DNA of 64,000 nt from JAJEDW01 sp963555775. GTDB taxonomy: Bacteria > Acidobacteriota > Terriglobia > 20CM-2-55-15. Under the pieces are notes generated by a model that was not told where the DNA came from, did not search any database, and saw only the letters and a program-made list of their open reading frames with translations. The stretch covers positions 558,001 through 622,000 of the forward strand of contig CAUVWY020000009.1 of NCBI GenBank assembly GCA_963555775.3, in the 5' to 3' direction. This document shows positions 36,348-44,768 of this stretch, in pieces. Made by a program: the position numbers and the translations under genes. The number at the start of each line of letters is the position of its first letter. Position 1 is the first letter of the stretch.

Positions 36348-36770
36348 TCATGCGCCGTCCCATGGGTTGAATATGTCGATTTCCATGTCCTCGAAGTCCC
36401 GAATGTTGCGCGTTGCCACCGCCATACCGCGCGAGCGGGCAATGGCCGCGATCTGACAATCGGCTTGTGTGATCGGCCGCCCCATCCGCCGCCTTGCGGC
36501 GGCGATCTCGGCATAGGCGCGCGCCGCGCCACTGTCGAACGGCAGGACGCGATTAGCAAAGCCTGTTCCCATCATCCGTTCGAGGCCCGTCCGAAGGCCG
36601 TCCCTGCGCTTGCCTGGTGGCATGACCGCAAGACCGAAGCGCAACTCAGCCTCGGTCACCGCTGTCAGAAACAGGTTCGATGTCGCGTGATCTGCGACCC
36701 ATGACGCGATCACGGGATGGGGTGCCGGACGCATCAACTCGGATACGACGTTGGTATCGAGAATTAACAT
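36348..36770 (-). CDS. PIN-domain toxin (FitB/VapC type)
   Basis: 140 aa. PIN acidic residues: Asp5 (MLILDTNVVSELM), Glu in AVTEAELRFGL, Asp in QADCQIAAIARS and Asp in TRNIRDFEDM. It is 9 nt downstream of a FitA-like antitoxin on the same strand. FitB-type toxins are RNases; in Neisseria the pair affects growth in host cells. Complete, so probably functional. Confidence 0.9.
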   Translation of the reverse strand: MLILDTNVVSELMRPAPHPVIASWVADHATSNLFLTAVTEAELRFGLAVMPPGKRRDGLRTGLERMMGTGFANRVLPFDSGAARAYAEIAAARRRMGRPITQADCQIAAIARSRGMAVATRNIRDFEDMEIDIFNPWDGA

Positions 36771-36779
36771 CGTCGAGCC

Positions 36780-37022
36780 TTAACTGAAGTCGGGAGGCTC
36801 GCGCATCTGTTCCCGTGGCGGCAGTTCGAGATCCACGCCGCCGAAGGGTGCAAAGCATTCGTGGATGAAACTAGCCAAGTTCTCAGGTTCGGCTTCCCGT
36901 CCGACCGCCTCGCGCAGGATGACCCGCGCCTCCTCTTCCATCGAACGACCGTTGGCGGATGCGCGAACCCGAAGACGGGTCTTCACGTCGTCGTCGAGGT
37001 GGCGGATGGTGATACTCGCCAT
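36780..37022 (-). CDS. FitA-like ribbon-helix-helix antitoxin
   Basis: 80 aa. Start placed at ATG 37022, 7 nt after AGGAGG; an ATG 6 nt earlier is too close to that site. The N-terminus MASITIRHLDDDVKTRLRVR and GRSMEEEARVILREAV is the FitA pattern; the C-terminal tail (FIHECFAPFGGVDLELPP) should occupy the toxin. First gene of the pair with the FitB-like toxin. Confidence 0.9.
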   Translation of the reverse strand: MASITIRHLDDDVKTRLRVRASANGRSMEEEARVILREAVGREAEPENLASFIHECFAPFGGVDLELPPREQMREPPDFS

Positions 37023-37053
37023 TGTCATACCTCCTTGTCCGTAACAAGCTTAT

Positions 37054-37260
37054 ATGGCGATTGCGTTGCAATCAAGACCGGCGCCTGTGCATCTATTCCG
37101 CGACGTGGTAATCGCCGGTGTCTCCATCAGCATCGGCGTGACCGTCGGCACGGTCGCCGTCTCGGACAGCGCAGCCACCGGCGTGCTCGGTCAGCTCGCC
37201 CGCCTTCCCGCAGGCATAATTTGGACGGGAGCGATGATCGTGAGGAACCAGCGCAAGTGA
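37054..37260 (+). CDS. Possible small membrane protein
   Basis: 68 aa with one likely hydrophobic segment (DVVIAGVSISIGVTVGTVAV) and a basic end. No ribosome site is visible, no family is recognised and the base pattern is not decisive. It may be a chance frame. Confidence 0.22.
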   Translation: MAIALQSRPAPVHLFRDVVIAGVSISIGVTVGTVAVSDSAATGVLGQLARLPAGIIWTGAMIVRNQRK

Positions 37261-37372
37261 TGTCGATGGCGCCATCCTAGGGCGAGCCAGGCACGCGGCA
37301 AAATCCACTGGTGGCAGAGAATCAAAGAACGGGCAGTGCTATCCTTGAGGCTCCTCTTGGTCCGGATTCTCA

Positions 37373-38146
37373 ATGCTGAAATCAAAGATTCTGTCACTCC
37401 TGTACCGGCTGTATGAGCCCTATCTGTGGTCGCAAATCAAATCTGGCCGCAAGCCCCACCATATTGGGTTGATTGTTGACGGCAATCGACGGTTTGCTCG
37501 ATCGCAAGGGCTGGAATCCAACGAGGGGCACAGCCTCGGGTCCGAGAAACTCGAAGATTTTCTGCGCTGGTGCTGGCGTATGGAAATAAGAATTGTCACT
37601 CTGTACGCATTTTCAACGGAGAACCATAGCCGGTCCGAGGACGAGGTTGTCTATCTGTTGGACCTGATTCTTCGCAAGTTACGCGAGTTTCAGACCAACC
37701 CGGTTATCCGGAAGGAAAAGGTCCGCATACGGGTCATCGGTCGGCGTGAGGACATCTCCGATGAAATGAACGAGGAGATTCGGAAAGTGGAGGCGATGAC
37801 CAGCAACCACGACCGATTCCTGTTGAACATTGCAGTCAGCTATGGCGGCCGTGCGGAAATTGTCGATGCGGTCAGGAAACTCGTCGACGAAGTAGTCGAA
37901 GGCAAGCTAAGAGTCGATGAGATCGATGAACGGACTTTTGGACAGTACCTCTATACCGAGGGCATGCCTGATCCCGATCTGATTATCAGAACTTCGGGAG
38001 AAGAACGGTTATCCGGATTCTTGATTTGGCAGAGCGCCTATTCGGAACTTTACTTTACCGAGGTCTACTGGCCGGCTTTTCGAATGATCGATTTCTGGCG
38101 AGCCATCCGGGTGTATCAGCAACGGGAGCGCCGCTATGGAAAATAA
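37373..38146 (+). CDS. uppS: Polyprenyl diphosphate synthase (UppS family)
   Basis: 257 aa. Cis-prenyltransferase motifs: IVDGNRRFARSQ (Asp for diphosphate binding, residues 35-45), YAFSTENHSR, LLNIAVSYGGRAEIVDA and LIIRTSGEERLSGFLIWQ, SELYF. It makes undecaprenyl diphosphate or a related carrier for cell-wall glycan synthesis. The ~30-residue N-terminal extension and the phrase EGHSLGSEKLEDFLRWC look closer to archaeal-type members than to typical bacterial UppS. The gene is visibly richer in A+T than its neighbours, a sign of transfer. A second uppS elsewhere in the genome is likely. Confidence 0.88.
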   Translation: MLKSKILSLLYRLYEPYLWSQIKSGRKPHHIGLIVDGNRRFARSQGLESNEGHSLGSEKLEDFLRWCWRMEIRIVTLYAFSTENHSRSEDEVVYLLDLILRKLREFQTNPVIRKEKVRIRVIGRREDISDEMNEEIRKVEAMTSNHDRFLLNIAVSYGGRAEIVDAVRKLVDEVVEGKLRVDEIDERTFGQYLYTEGMPDPDLIIRTSGEERLSGFLIWQSAYSELYFTEVYWPAFRMIDFWRAIRVYQQRERRYGK

Positions 38147-38224
38147 TTCACCCTTCGACTACGCGAACCGTCCAACCGGACGACGGGCGGCTGATGCGTT
38201 GCCGGGCCCCGTTACCCGTCCGCG

Positions 38225-39508
38225 CTAAAACTCGGGAACCTCAAACAGCACTCCCGAAAATACGAGCCAGACGACCAACAGCGTCAGCAGCACGTTGAAC
38301 GTCTGCCCTACCAGGTACAGGAGCAGTGGGCGGCCTCGCGCCATCTGCCGTCCCAAAGCACGGAAGTCGGATTCCAGTCCGATTGAAAGAAATGACAGAC
38401 AGAAAAACCAGCTTCTGAAATCGCTGGTGGTGTCGATAGCTTCGTCGACGCGGTCGCCGCCCAGGAGCGGCACAAGAACGATCGATACGACGAACGAAGC
38501 TCCTATGAAGCCGAGAACGAATTTGGGGAATCGGGTCCAGAGTTCTCCGAGTCGCGGCCGGCCTGTCGACGATGGTTCGACCCGGGCTACCCAATACAGC
38601 GCAACGCCAAAAGCCATGATGCCGATCAGCAGGTTCTGGATCATCTTGATGACGGCAGCCGTCTGCAATGCTTCCGGTCCGAGGAATTCTCCGGCCGCGG
38701 CGACGGCCCCCGTCGAATCCACCGTGCCGCCGATCCAAGCTCCGGCCATGACCGGATCGAGACCGATCCACTGCGCAAGCAGGGGCATGAAAACCATCAT
38801 CAGAACCGTGAAGATCAACGTCATTCCCACGGCCAGCGTGAGTTCGTCCTTCCTGGCACGACATGCACCCGCCGCGGCGATTGCCGCCGACACGCCACAG
38901 ACCGACGTCGCCGCGGCTACGATGATTGCGAAGGACGGCGGCAGGCGGAGCACGCGACGGCCGAACCAGAACATCGCCAGCAGAACGATCGGGGTCACTC
39001 CCCAGGCAACGACGATTCCGTACCGGCCCAGCGTGAGCATCTTTCCGAATATGACTTCGGCGCCCAGAACGACCAGTCCCGTCTTGATAAACAACTCGGT
39101 TCGCATGCCCGGCTTCAGCCAGTCGGGTGTGCCGATCAGGTTGCTCACCACCAGACCGATCACCAGCGCCCACAGGGCGTATCCCAGTCCGTATGCCGCC
39201 ATGACCTGGTTGGTTCCGACCAGAAACGCAACCGTACCCAATACGAAAATCGCCGGAAATGCTTTCGTGTATGCCAGGGCGTTCCCGTCCAGAACCCGGA
39301 CGGCGATGCCGGTCAGGATTAAAACCGAAACCAACAGGATGAGCAGCGGAAGTATTCGCTCGGCCGGGATGCTGTCCGATAGGGAAGACCAGCGTGAAAG
39401 TGTCGGGACCGAATCGACGATGCCTGTAAAGACCGAGGCAAGAAGCACGGCGCCGATCCATACCGTCCACCAGTCTTCGGTCGTGACCAATGACTTGAGG
39501 CGGGCCAT
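38225..39508 (-). CDS. yeiH: YeiH family putative sulfate/anion exporter
   Basis: 427 aa, about 11 membrane segments. Family features: LGYALWALVIGLVVSNLIG, LVVLGAEVIFGKM, ATSVCGVSAAIAAAGACRAR, AGAWIGGTVDSTGAVAAAGE and FLSIGLESDFRALG. YeiH proteins (UPF0324) are inner-membrane permeases linked to cysteine and sulfur metabolism. The gene lies 3 nt after a small membrane-protein gene and is probably translated with it. A decayed partial copy of the gene lies at 30255-30480. Confidence 0.88.
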   Translation of the reverse strand: MARLKSLVTTEDWWTVWIGAVLLASVFTGIVDSVPTLSRWSSLSDSIPAERILPLLILLVSVLILTGIAVRVLDGNALAYTKAFPAIFVLGTVAFLVGTNQVMAAYGLGYALWALVIGLVVSNLIGTPDWLKPGMRTELFIKTGLVVLGAEVIFGKMLTLGRYGIVVAWGVTPIVLLAMFWFGRRVLRLPPSFAIIVAAATSVCGVSAAIAAAGACRARKDELTLAVGMTLIFTVLMMVFMPLLAQWIGLDPVMAGAWIGGTVDSTGAVAAAGEFLGPEALQTAAVIKMIQNLLIGIMAFGVALYWVARVEPSSTGRPRLGELWTRFPKFVLGFIGASFVVSIVLVPLLGGDRVDEAIDTTSDFRSWFFCLSFLSIGLESDFRALGRQMARGRPLLLYLVGQTFNVLLTLLVVWLVFSGVLFEVPEF

Positions 39509-39511
39509 CGT

Positions 39512-39715
39512 TCAATCCTTCAGGGGCCTGAGAATATCCCGGTCAATTTCCGTGTAGAACAATGCAGTGGCATCGGTCTGCCTTTCGAGGTTGTTTTGGA
39601 CCACGTTCCCTGCGAGTCCGCGCCTTCCGGCGGACTCCAATAGCGTGATCCCGAGCCAGATAGTACCGGCAAACAGGGCGATCGCCAGCAGGCTGCGTTT
39701 CCATTTCGTCATCAT
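39512..39715 (-). CDS. Small single-pass membrane protein upstream of yeiH
   Basis: 67 aa from ATG 39715. One N-terminal helix (SLLAIALFAGTIWLGITLL) and a polar tail (QTDATALFYTEIDRDILRPL). The stop is 3 nt before yeiH, so tight coupling suggests a subunit or assembly factor of the transporter. No family recognised. Confidence 0.6.
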   Translation of the reverse strand: MMTKWKRSLLAIALFAGTIWLGITLLESAGRRGLAGNVVQNNLERQTDATALFYTEIDRDILRPLKD

Positions 39716-39805
39716 GAGTTCGAATCGGTGACAGTGTACTTGAAGCGGGTGGCAGCATCGATGAACTTTCAGTTCAAGACAATGAAAACGGGGGTGCCAT
39801 CCAAG

Positions 39806-39900
39806 GCGCATATCCTTGCGCCGGATGAAGCGCGCGCTAAGACCTGAAGGTCTGTGACTGAACTGGAAGTAAGCGCAGACGATGGGTGGGAACGGCCCGA
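39806..39900. repeat. Intergenic repeat R2, copy 1
   Basis: ATCCTTGCGCCGGATGAAGC and the following 70 bp align with 48496-48600 (about three bases in four). Shared blocks are CTTGCGCCGGAT, AAGCGCG, AAGACC and AAGCGC. A shorter inverted match (GCGCTTGATCCGGCGCGAGG) is at about 60456. The copy is followed by a strong stem GGCGCGGC at about 39920. This 327-bp gap (39716-40042) contains no gene. Confidence 0.5.
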
Positions 39901-40042
39901 AGATGCGGGTTAGTCGCGCCGCCGCGCCGTGGCGGCGCGGATCATTCAAGAGTGAAACTCAACCATTTACGGCTCTGGTGTCGGGTCAATAAGGCGCCAG
40001 AGCCGAGTCAATAAAATCAATGATTTAAAGTTCATTGTCAGA

Positions 40043-41056
40043 TCAGTTCTGCCGGCTTTCAAATCGATTTCCAATTTCCTCCCGGACCATTTCGACGTTA
40101 TTCGTCCAGATACCGCCGTCGAAGCTGGCTGGGAGCCGGCCGAGGTCTTCAAGGCTGTCCATCCCCGGCGAAATCCCGCCGGATCCGAACGGGCCGATGA
40201 CGACAACAGAGCTGCCGGTCCCCTCCACGCGCTCCATGAAACGATTCGGCCAGCCCCACAAAAACGGCGCAACGTTGATCGGAACGAACAGCGGCGAGTC
40301 CCGGCAGATCGGGGGAACAACACCGGTCCACCCATAGCCGATGTAACGGGTAAGGCAGCGCTGGATCGAAGCAACCGAGAATGTCCTCAGATCGGGCAAC
40401 TCCATTCGAAGACCCGCCAGCGTCTCCTCGCGACCAAAGATCATCAGCCGTGATCGGCGTGCAGCCGGAACCCTCGACAGCCGTGCGGCCAGCAACGCCC
40501 CGTCTTCCCGGTTGCGACCCTTGATGTCGATCAGGAAGGATTGCTCGGGAAAGTTCTCGAAGACCTCATCGATCGACGGTATCAACCCGATGCCCTGACC
40601 TCGAAACGGAAACGTGCGGCCGCCGTCAGCCGTGTAACCGTAAGCGACGTCGAGAGCCTTCAGGTCTTCCAATGTGTGTTCCCGCGTCAAACCGCGTCCG
40701 TTTGTTCGGCAATCCAGAGTCCGATCGTGAAAAACCGCGAACTGGCCATCCCGGGTGGGTTGGACGTCAAATTCGACCAGGTCCGCACCGCGATCGAATG
40801 CCGCCCGGATCGATCGAATCGTGTTCTCGATATAGTCGTGTTCTGGCGGTAGCATCCGCCGAGCCTCGCAGGGGCTCCCCGAGGAACCGTTGTCATCATA
40901 GCGCTGCGATACACCACGATGCGCAAGCACGCTCGGTGGTCCGGATGGAGTGCGCGAGGAGAACCAGGAGGCGTTGTTCCCGTATATGAACAAGACCGGC
41001 AGAATCACGCCGGCCGCGATCTTCCATCCTCGTCTCAAACCGTGATCTCCTTCCAT
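40043..41056 (-). CDS. Glycerophosphodiester phosphodiesterase family protein
   Basis: 337 aa with an N-terminal membrane anchor or signal (IAAGVILPVLFIYG). GDPD motifs: LAHRGVSQ (His-Arg), ENTIRSIRAAFDRGADLVEFDVQPTRDGQ split around Glu and Asp ligands, VFHDRTLDC (catalytic His) and FLIDIKG. Enzymes of this family hydrolyse glycerophosphodiesters to alcohol and glycerol-3-phosphate, here probably in the periplasm. ATG 41056 is used, although AAGGAG lies just inside the gene before a TTG at 41041 that could be the real start. Six palindromic repeats lie immediately upstream. Confidence 0.82.
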   Translation of the reverse strand: MEGDHGLRRGWKIAAGVILPVLFIYGNNASWFSSRTPSGPPSVLAHRGVSQRYDDNGSSGSPCEARRMLPPEHDYIENTIRSIRAAFDRGADLVEFDVQPTRDGQFAVFHDRTLDCRTNGRGLTREHTLEDLKALDVAYGYTADGGRTFPFRGQGIGLIPSIDEVFENFPEQSFLIDIKGRNREDGALLAARLSRVPAARRSRLMIFGREETLAGLRMELPDLRTFSVASIQRCLTRYIGYGWTGVVPPICRDSPLFVPINVAPFLWGWPNRFMERVEGTGSSVVVIGPFGSGGISPGMDSLEDLGRLPASFDGGIWTNNVEMVREEIGNRFESRQN

Positions 41057-41074
41057 TCCACCGGTGCCTATATA

Positions 41075-41234
41075 GTTGACGATGTCTCGTCAACCCTGAT
41101 TTGTTGACGAGACGGCGCCAACCCTGATTTGTTGACGAGACGGCGCCAACCCTGATTTGTTGACGAGACGGCGCCAACCCTGATTTGTTGACGAGACGGC
41201 GCCAACCCTGATTTGTTGACGATGTCTCGTCAAC
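41075..41234. repeat. Array of six 28-bp palindrome-bearing repeats upstream of GDPD gene
   Basis: Units start at 41075, 41103, 41131, 41159, 41187 and 41215. The first and last contain the perfect palindrome GTTGACGATGTCTCGTCAAC (8-bp arms, TGTC centre). The four middle units are identical to each other and keep the left half (GTTGACGA), while the right half is GCGCCAAC. Spacer CCTGATTT joins the units. A TATATA box (41070-41075, minus strand) touches the last palindrome, 15 nt before the GDPD ATG. This looks like a multi-site operator, not a CRISPR array, since there are no variable spacers. Confidence 0.8.
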
Positions 41235-41312
41235 CCCGACACTTCGACACTTTCCATCGGCGATGGCCCAACCCCAATTGTACGCATCCCGACAACCCAC
41301 AGGATCCATGAA

Positions 41313-41972
41313 TCAGCGCTGAAGGCCCAGGTCGAGTTCAACGGTCGAAAGCCCTCCCCCGGGGGGGAGAACTGTGGTCCAGATCCTGACCGAAACGACA
41401 CCGTCGAGTTGAGCCGCCAACACCTGGCCTACACCGTCGGGATTCATGCAGGTCAGGTTGACCGGTCCGGTATTTGTTCCCGGGGGTTGGTTCCTCCACC
41501 AGACGAACTGAGTGAAATTCCATGGTCGGATTTCCATACCGATGTGTTGTGTCGGCTCTCGCTGGATGGCAACTCCGTCAATGGCGCCTGTACAGACAAG
41601 TGTCCCGTTGGAGTCGAGATAGCTCACCGTCATCCGTATATCGGCGGGCAGGCATGTGTCCCGCGGGCGGCTCACCGTGCTGAAAAGGTCGATACGAACG
41701 GCGACGGCGTCGCCTGCGGAGACGGTCCGAACCGCGTCGCCGCCGATCAACTGCAGCTCGGCCGAGCAGGACAGCTTTGCCAGAGCCCGCTGCTCTTGCT
41801 CGATCGTGTCAAGCGTGGCCTGCGATTCCCGGAGTTGCCGTTGAACCTCCAGAAGTTGTTGCTGTTGCCTCATCAACTCGGCGCCCAGATCTTGCCGAGG
41901 CAGAAGCGCGAACAGGATCAGAATCGGTATGTGCATACAGTCATAGACGCACCGAAGTGCGCAGCGGTTCAT
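41313..41972 (-). CDS. Secreted or anchored protein with short coiled coil, unknown
   Basis: 219 aa from ATG 41972 (ATG 41936 is also possible). A hydrophobic N-terminal segment (IPILILFALLPRQDLG) is followed by a glutamine-rich coiled coil (ELMRQQQQLLEVQRQLRESQ) and then a beta-rich domain with paired cysteines (KLSCSAE, RDTCLPAD, LVCTGAID, NLTCMNPDG). Disulfide-bonded periplasmic domain is plausible. No family recognised. It reads towards the 28-bp array, 71 bp away. Confidence 0.55.
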   Translation of the reverse strand: MNRCALRCVYDCMHIPILILFALLPRQDLGAELMRQQQQLLEVQRQLRESQATLDTIEQEQRALAKLSCSAELQLIGGDAVRTVSAGDAVAVRIDLFSTVSRPRDTCLPADIRMTVSYLDSNGTLVCTGAIDGVAIQREPTQHIGMEIRPWNFTQFVWWRNQPPGTNTGPVNLTCMNPDGVGQVLAAQLDGVVSVRIWTTVLPPGGGLSTVELDLGLQR

Positions 41973-42298
41973 CGTGCGTCCCGGAATGGACCTGGCCTCC
42001 CCGCCAGGGTTCAGTCCTTCGGATAAATCCCGGGATAAAGTTGTTAATATAGGTCCGGAAAGCGTCGCCGAGTCCATTAATCTGTTTGCCGTGCCGTGCG
42101 CCATCAAGAGGACCGGCCTCGGCGATTTGCACTCGGCAGTTCACCATCGACTGAAAAGGATCCTGCGGCCCGATTCTGTTCCTGGCCGACTGCAGGCTCT
42201 CAGACTGGTATCGAAGACTATGGAACCTGAACCGGGAAGGCTCGATCGGTGGAGCCTGAAACGAGTGCGCCATTTCTGATCCACAACCCATACCCCCG
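41973..42298. other. Divergent promoter region, nothing recognised
   Basis: About 325 bp between the coiled-coil protein gene and the Na/Pi cotransporter gene. No repeat, hairpin or clear promoter box stands out. The reading frame of the cotransporter stays open for some codons before the chosen GTG, so the real start may be further upstream. Confidence 0.35.
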
Positions 42299-43360
42299 GT
42301 GGTGAGGCTTGGGCTTCTGCTGCTCTTGCTCTACATCTTCTTTGTCAGCATTGCGCTGATGGGGGACTCGTTCGCGTTCTTCGGCCGCGGTTTCGCCGAG
42401 CAACTGCTGACAACTACAGCCAATCCTTTCATTGGGCTGTTTATTGGGATACTTGCCACCAGCCTGGTTCAGAGTTCATCGACGACAACGTCGATGACCG
42501 TAGGTCTGGTCGCCGCCGGCGCATTGACTGTAGACGGCGCCATCCCCATAGCCATCGGCGCGAACATCGGAACCAGCGTGACGAACAGCCTCGTTTCGCT
42601 CGGTCACATTTCGCGGCCGATCGAATTTAGAAGAGCTTTCGCGGCGGCCACGGTCCACGATTTCTTCAACCTGCTCGCCGTCCTGCTGCTGTTTCCGCTT
42701 GAAATGACGACGCACTTCATCGCCCGTACGGCAGCCTTTCTCGGTAGTCGTCTGGCAGCGGTGGGCGGTCTCGACCTTGCCAATCCAGTCAATCTGATTG
42801 TCGATCCGGCGACCGACCTCATCGCGGCACTGGCCGGCGAGTCCGGAGCGATCATGCTGGCGATTTCGATCGCATTTCTGTTCATCGCGTTGCGTTACAT
42901 CGTGGCCAATTTGAAAGTGCTCGTGATTGGCCGCGTCGAGGTTTTTTTCAGCACCGTATTGTTCAGGAATTCGTTCCGGGCTATGGCGTTCGGGTTGGTC
43001 CTGACGATAATGGTACAGAGCAGTTCGATCACAACGTCATTGGCCGTCCCGCTGGCAGGCGCGGGACTCTTGACGTTGCTGCAGATCTTCCCATTCACGC
43101 TCGGCGCCAACCTTGGAACGACGATCACCGCAATGCTGGCCGCGTTGGTGACGGGCGTTGAAGCTGCGGTGACGGTGGCCTTCGCGCACGTCGTGTTCAA
43201 CGTCGCCGGGATCGCAGTGATATGGCCGCTGAGGAAGATACCGCTGGGACTGGCAACGATGTTGGCGGACTGGTCCATCCGCTCCAGGGCGATTCCGCTC
43301 GTCTACGTCGTGACTGTATTCTTTCTCGTACCGCTGGCGCTAATCTATCTGACGGGGTGA
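42299..43360 (+). CDS. Na/Pi cotransporter family protein
   Basis: 353 aa from GTG 42299. Two inverted half-repeats each carry the hallmark: TSLVQSSSTTTSMTVGLVAA with GANIGTSVTNSLV, and MVQSSSITTSLAVPLAGAG with GANLGTTITAMLAAL. These QSSS motifs form the Na+/phosphate path in NptA/PiT-II type carriers. About 9 membrane segments. No PhoU-like C-terminal domain, so it is a short form. Inner-membrane phosphate transport is the likely role. Confidence 0.9.
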   Translation: MVRLGLLLLLLYIFFVSIALMGDSFAFFGRGFAEQLLTTTANPFIGLFIGILATSLVQSSSTTTSMTVGLVAAGALTVDGAIPIAIGANIGTSVTNSLVSLGHISRPIEFRRAFAAATVHDFFNLLAVLLLFPLEMTTHFIARTAAFLGSRLAAVGGLDLANPVNLIVDPATDLIAALAGESGAIMLAISIAFLFIALRYIVANLKVLVIGRVEVFFSTVLFRNSFRAMAFGLVLTIMVQSSSITTSLAVPLAGAGLLTLLQIFPFTLGANLGTTITAMLAALVTGVEAAVTVAFAHVVFNVAGIAVIWPLRKIPLGLATMLADWSIRSRAIPLVYVVTVFFLVPLALIYLTG

Positions 43361-43457
43361 CACGATAATGTCTGGCTTCGAAACGAGCCGTTGGCGGATC
43401 GCCTGGAAGTGCGGAGAGATCGTCAAGGTGTGGCTTTTCGAATAGGTTCCCGGGGAC

Positions 43458-44105
43458 ATGGACGAACTGGAACGGACCATCCGGACATACGATGCCGTGG
43501 CCGAGACGCAGATCGCGCGAACCCGGGATCGCTCGTTTCTCGCGACGGAACTGGACCGCTTCAGGGAATCGCTGTCCGAAGGCGCCGTCGTGCTGGATGT
43601 CGGCGCCGGGTCGGGGGCGGATTCCGCGGAACTTCGACGCCGTGGACTCCGTGTCGTGTCCTGCGACTTGTCGTTCGGGATGCTGGAGGCCGGGGGCCCC
43701 CAGTTTCCAGGCCCCCGAGTCCAGGCGGACATGCGTTCTCTTCCGTTCACTCAATCGGTCCAGGGTTGCTGGGTACACGCGTCGCTGCTTCATCTGCCGC
43801 GTTCCGCAGTACCCGAAACCCTTGCTGAATTCCGGGGCGTCCTGGTTCCGCCGGCCATGCTTCACGTGGCCGTCAAGCGCGGCAGCGATGACGAATGGGA
43901 AACCGGTCGATACGGCGCCGGTTATCCGCGTTGGTTTACCTATTGGGAGCCCGAAGAGTTGGACCGCGTTCTCGCCGACGCCGGCTTTCGTATCCTTGAA
44001 GGACGGATATATCCGGGCGCGGACCACGACTGGATTTCCAGGCTCTGCCGCGCCGACGTGCAGAAAGGTTGTTCGACAGTAGAGACGGGGGCTAGATATG
44101 AGTAG
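43458..44105 (+). CDS. Class I SAM-dependent methyltransferase
   Basis: 215 aa. Motif I VVLDVGAGSGADSAEL (residues 43-58), acidic motif II VVSCDLSFGML, then QADMRSLPF (motif III) and HASLLHLPR. It lacks extra domains, and the substrate (small molecule or lipid) is unknown. It overlaps the DinB-like gene by 8 nt, suggesting a two-gene unit. Confidence 0.85.
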   Translation: MDELERTIRTYDAVAETQIARTRDRSFLATELDRFRESLSEGAVVLDVGAGSGADSAELRRRGLRVVSCDLSFGMLEAGGPQFPGPRVQADMRSLPFTQSVQGCWVHASLLHLPRSAVPETLAEFRGVLVPPAMLHVAVKRGSDDEWETGRYGAGYPRWFTYWEPEELDRVLADAGFRILEGRIYPGADHDWISRLCRADVQKGCSTVETGARYE

Positions 44106-44661
44106 CGCTGTCATCGAGTCGATGCGGGCCGAGTATCGGCGCTACAAGACGATGGGCGAAGGCGCGATGGAGCAGTTGTCCGACAGTGAACTTCATCGGT
44201 TGCCACCGGGCGGCGGCAACTCCGTAACGGCGATCGCGTGGCATATCGCCGCAAACTTCAACTCGCGATTCACCGATTTCCTGACCTCGGATGGCGAGAA
44301 GCCATGGCGCGACCGTGAAAGCGAGTTTGCGCCCAGGACTCCCGCACGAGGGGAACTGATGGAGCATTGGGAAAAGGGTTGGGAGACGCTGTTCGATTCG
44401 TTGGACGCCCTGACCGACGAGCACTTGTCCCAAAACATCCGGATTCGTGGGACCCAACTGAGCGTTCTCGAAGCCCTCCATTGGTCACTCGCGCACGCCA
44501 GCTATCACGTGGGGCAGATGATCTACGCGGGAAAAACGCTGAAGGGAGACGACTGGAAGTATTTGACGATTCCACCCGGCCAGTCCGAAACTTACAACCG
44601 GAATCCCACCGGAGAGAAAGCCGACGCGTATGTATCTCGAATGCAGCGGCGCGAGGGATAA
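44098..44661 (+). CDS. DinB/DUF1572-like metal-binding protein
   Basis: 187 aa four-helix protein. The conserved histidines are in AIAWHIAANFNSRF and HASYHVGQMIYAGK. These fit the DinB superfamily triad that binds Ni or Zn. Members act as thiol-dependent S-transferases in some bacteria; the actual reaction here is unknown. It shares the transcript with the methyltransferase upstream. Confidence 0.85.
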   Translation: MSSAVIESMRAEYRRYKTMGEGAMEQLSDSELHRLPPGGGNSVTAIAWHIAANFNSRFTDFLTSDGEKPWRDRESEFAPRTPARGELMEHWEKGWETLFDSLDALTDEHLSQNIRIRGTQLSVLEALHWSLAHASYHVGQMIYAGKTLKGDDWKYLTIPPGQSETYNRNPTGEKADAYVSRMQRREG

Positions 44662-44768
44662 TCGAAAACATCACGGGTGCCCGCCCGCTTCCGTAGGGCA
44701 GGTCTCGACCGGCCGTCGTGCAGGGTCCTGATCTGGCGCGGGCTCCTATATATTTGCCCCTCGGGACA

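Noticed and set aside
41075..41234. CRISPR array
   Set aside because: The repeats are contiguous with constant 28-bp spacing, no variable spacers and no cas genes.
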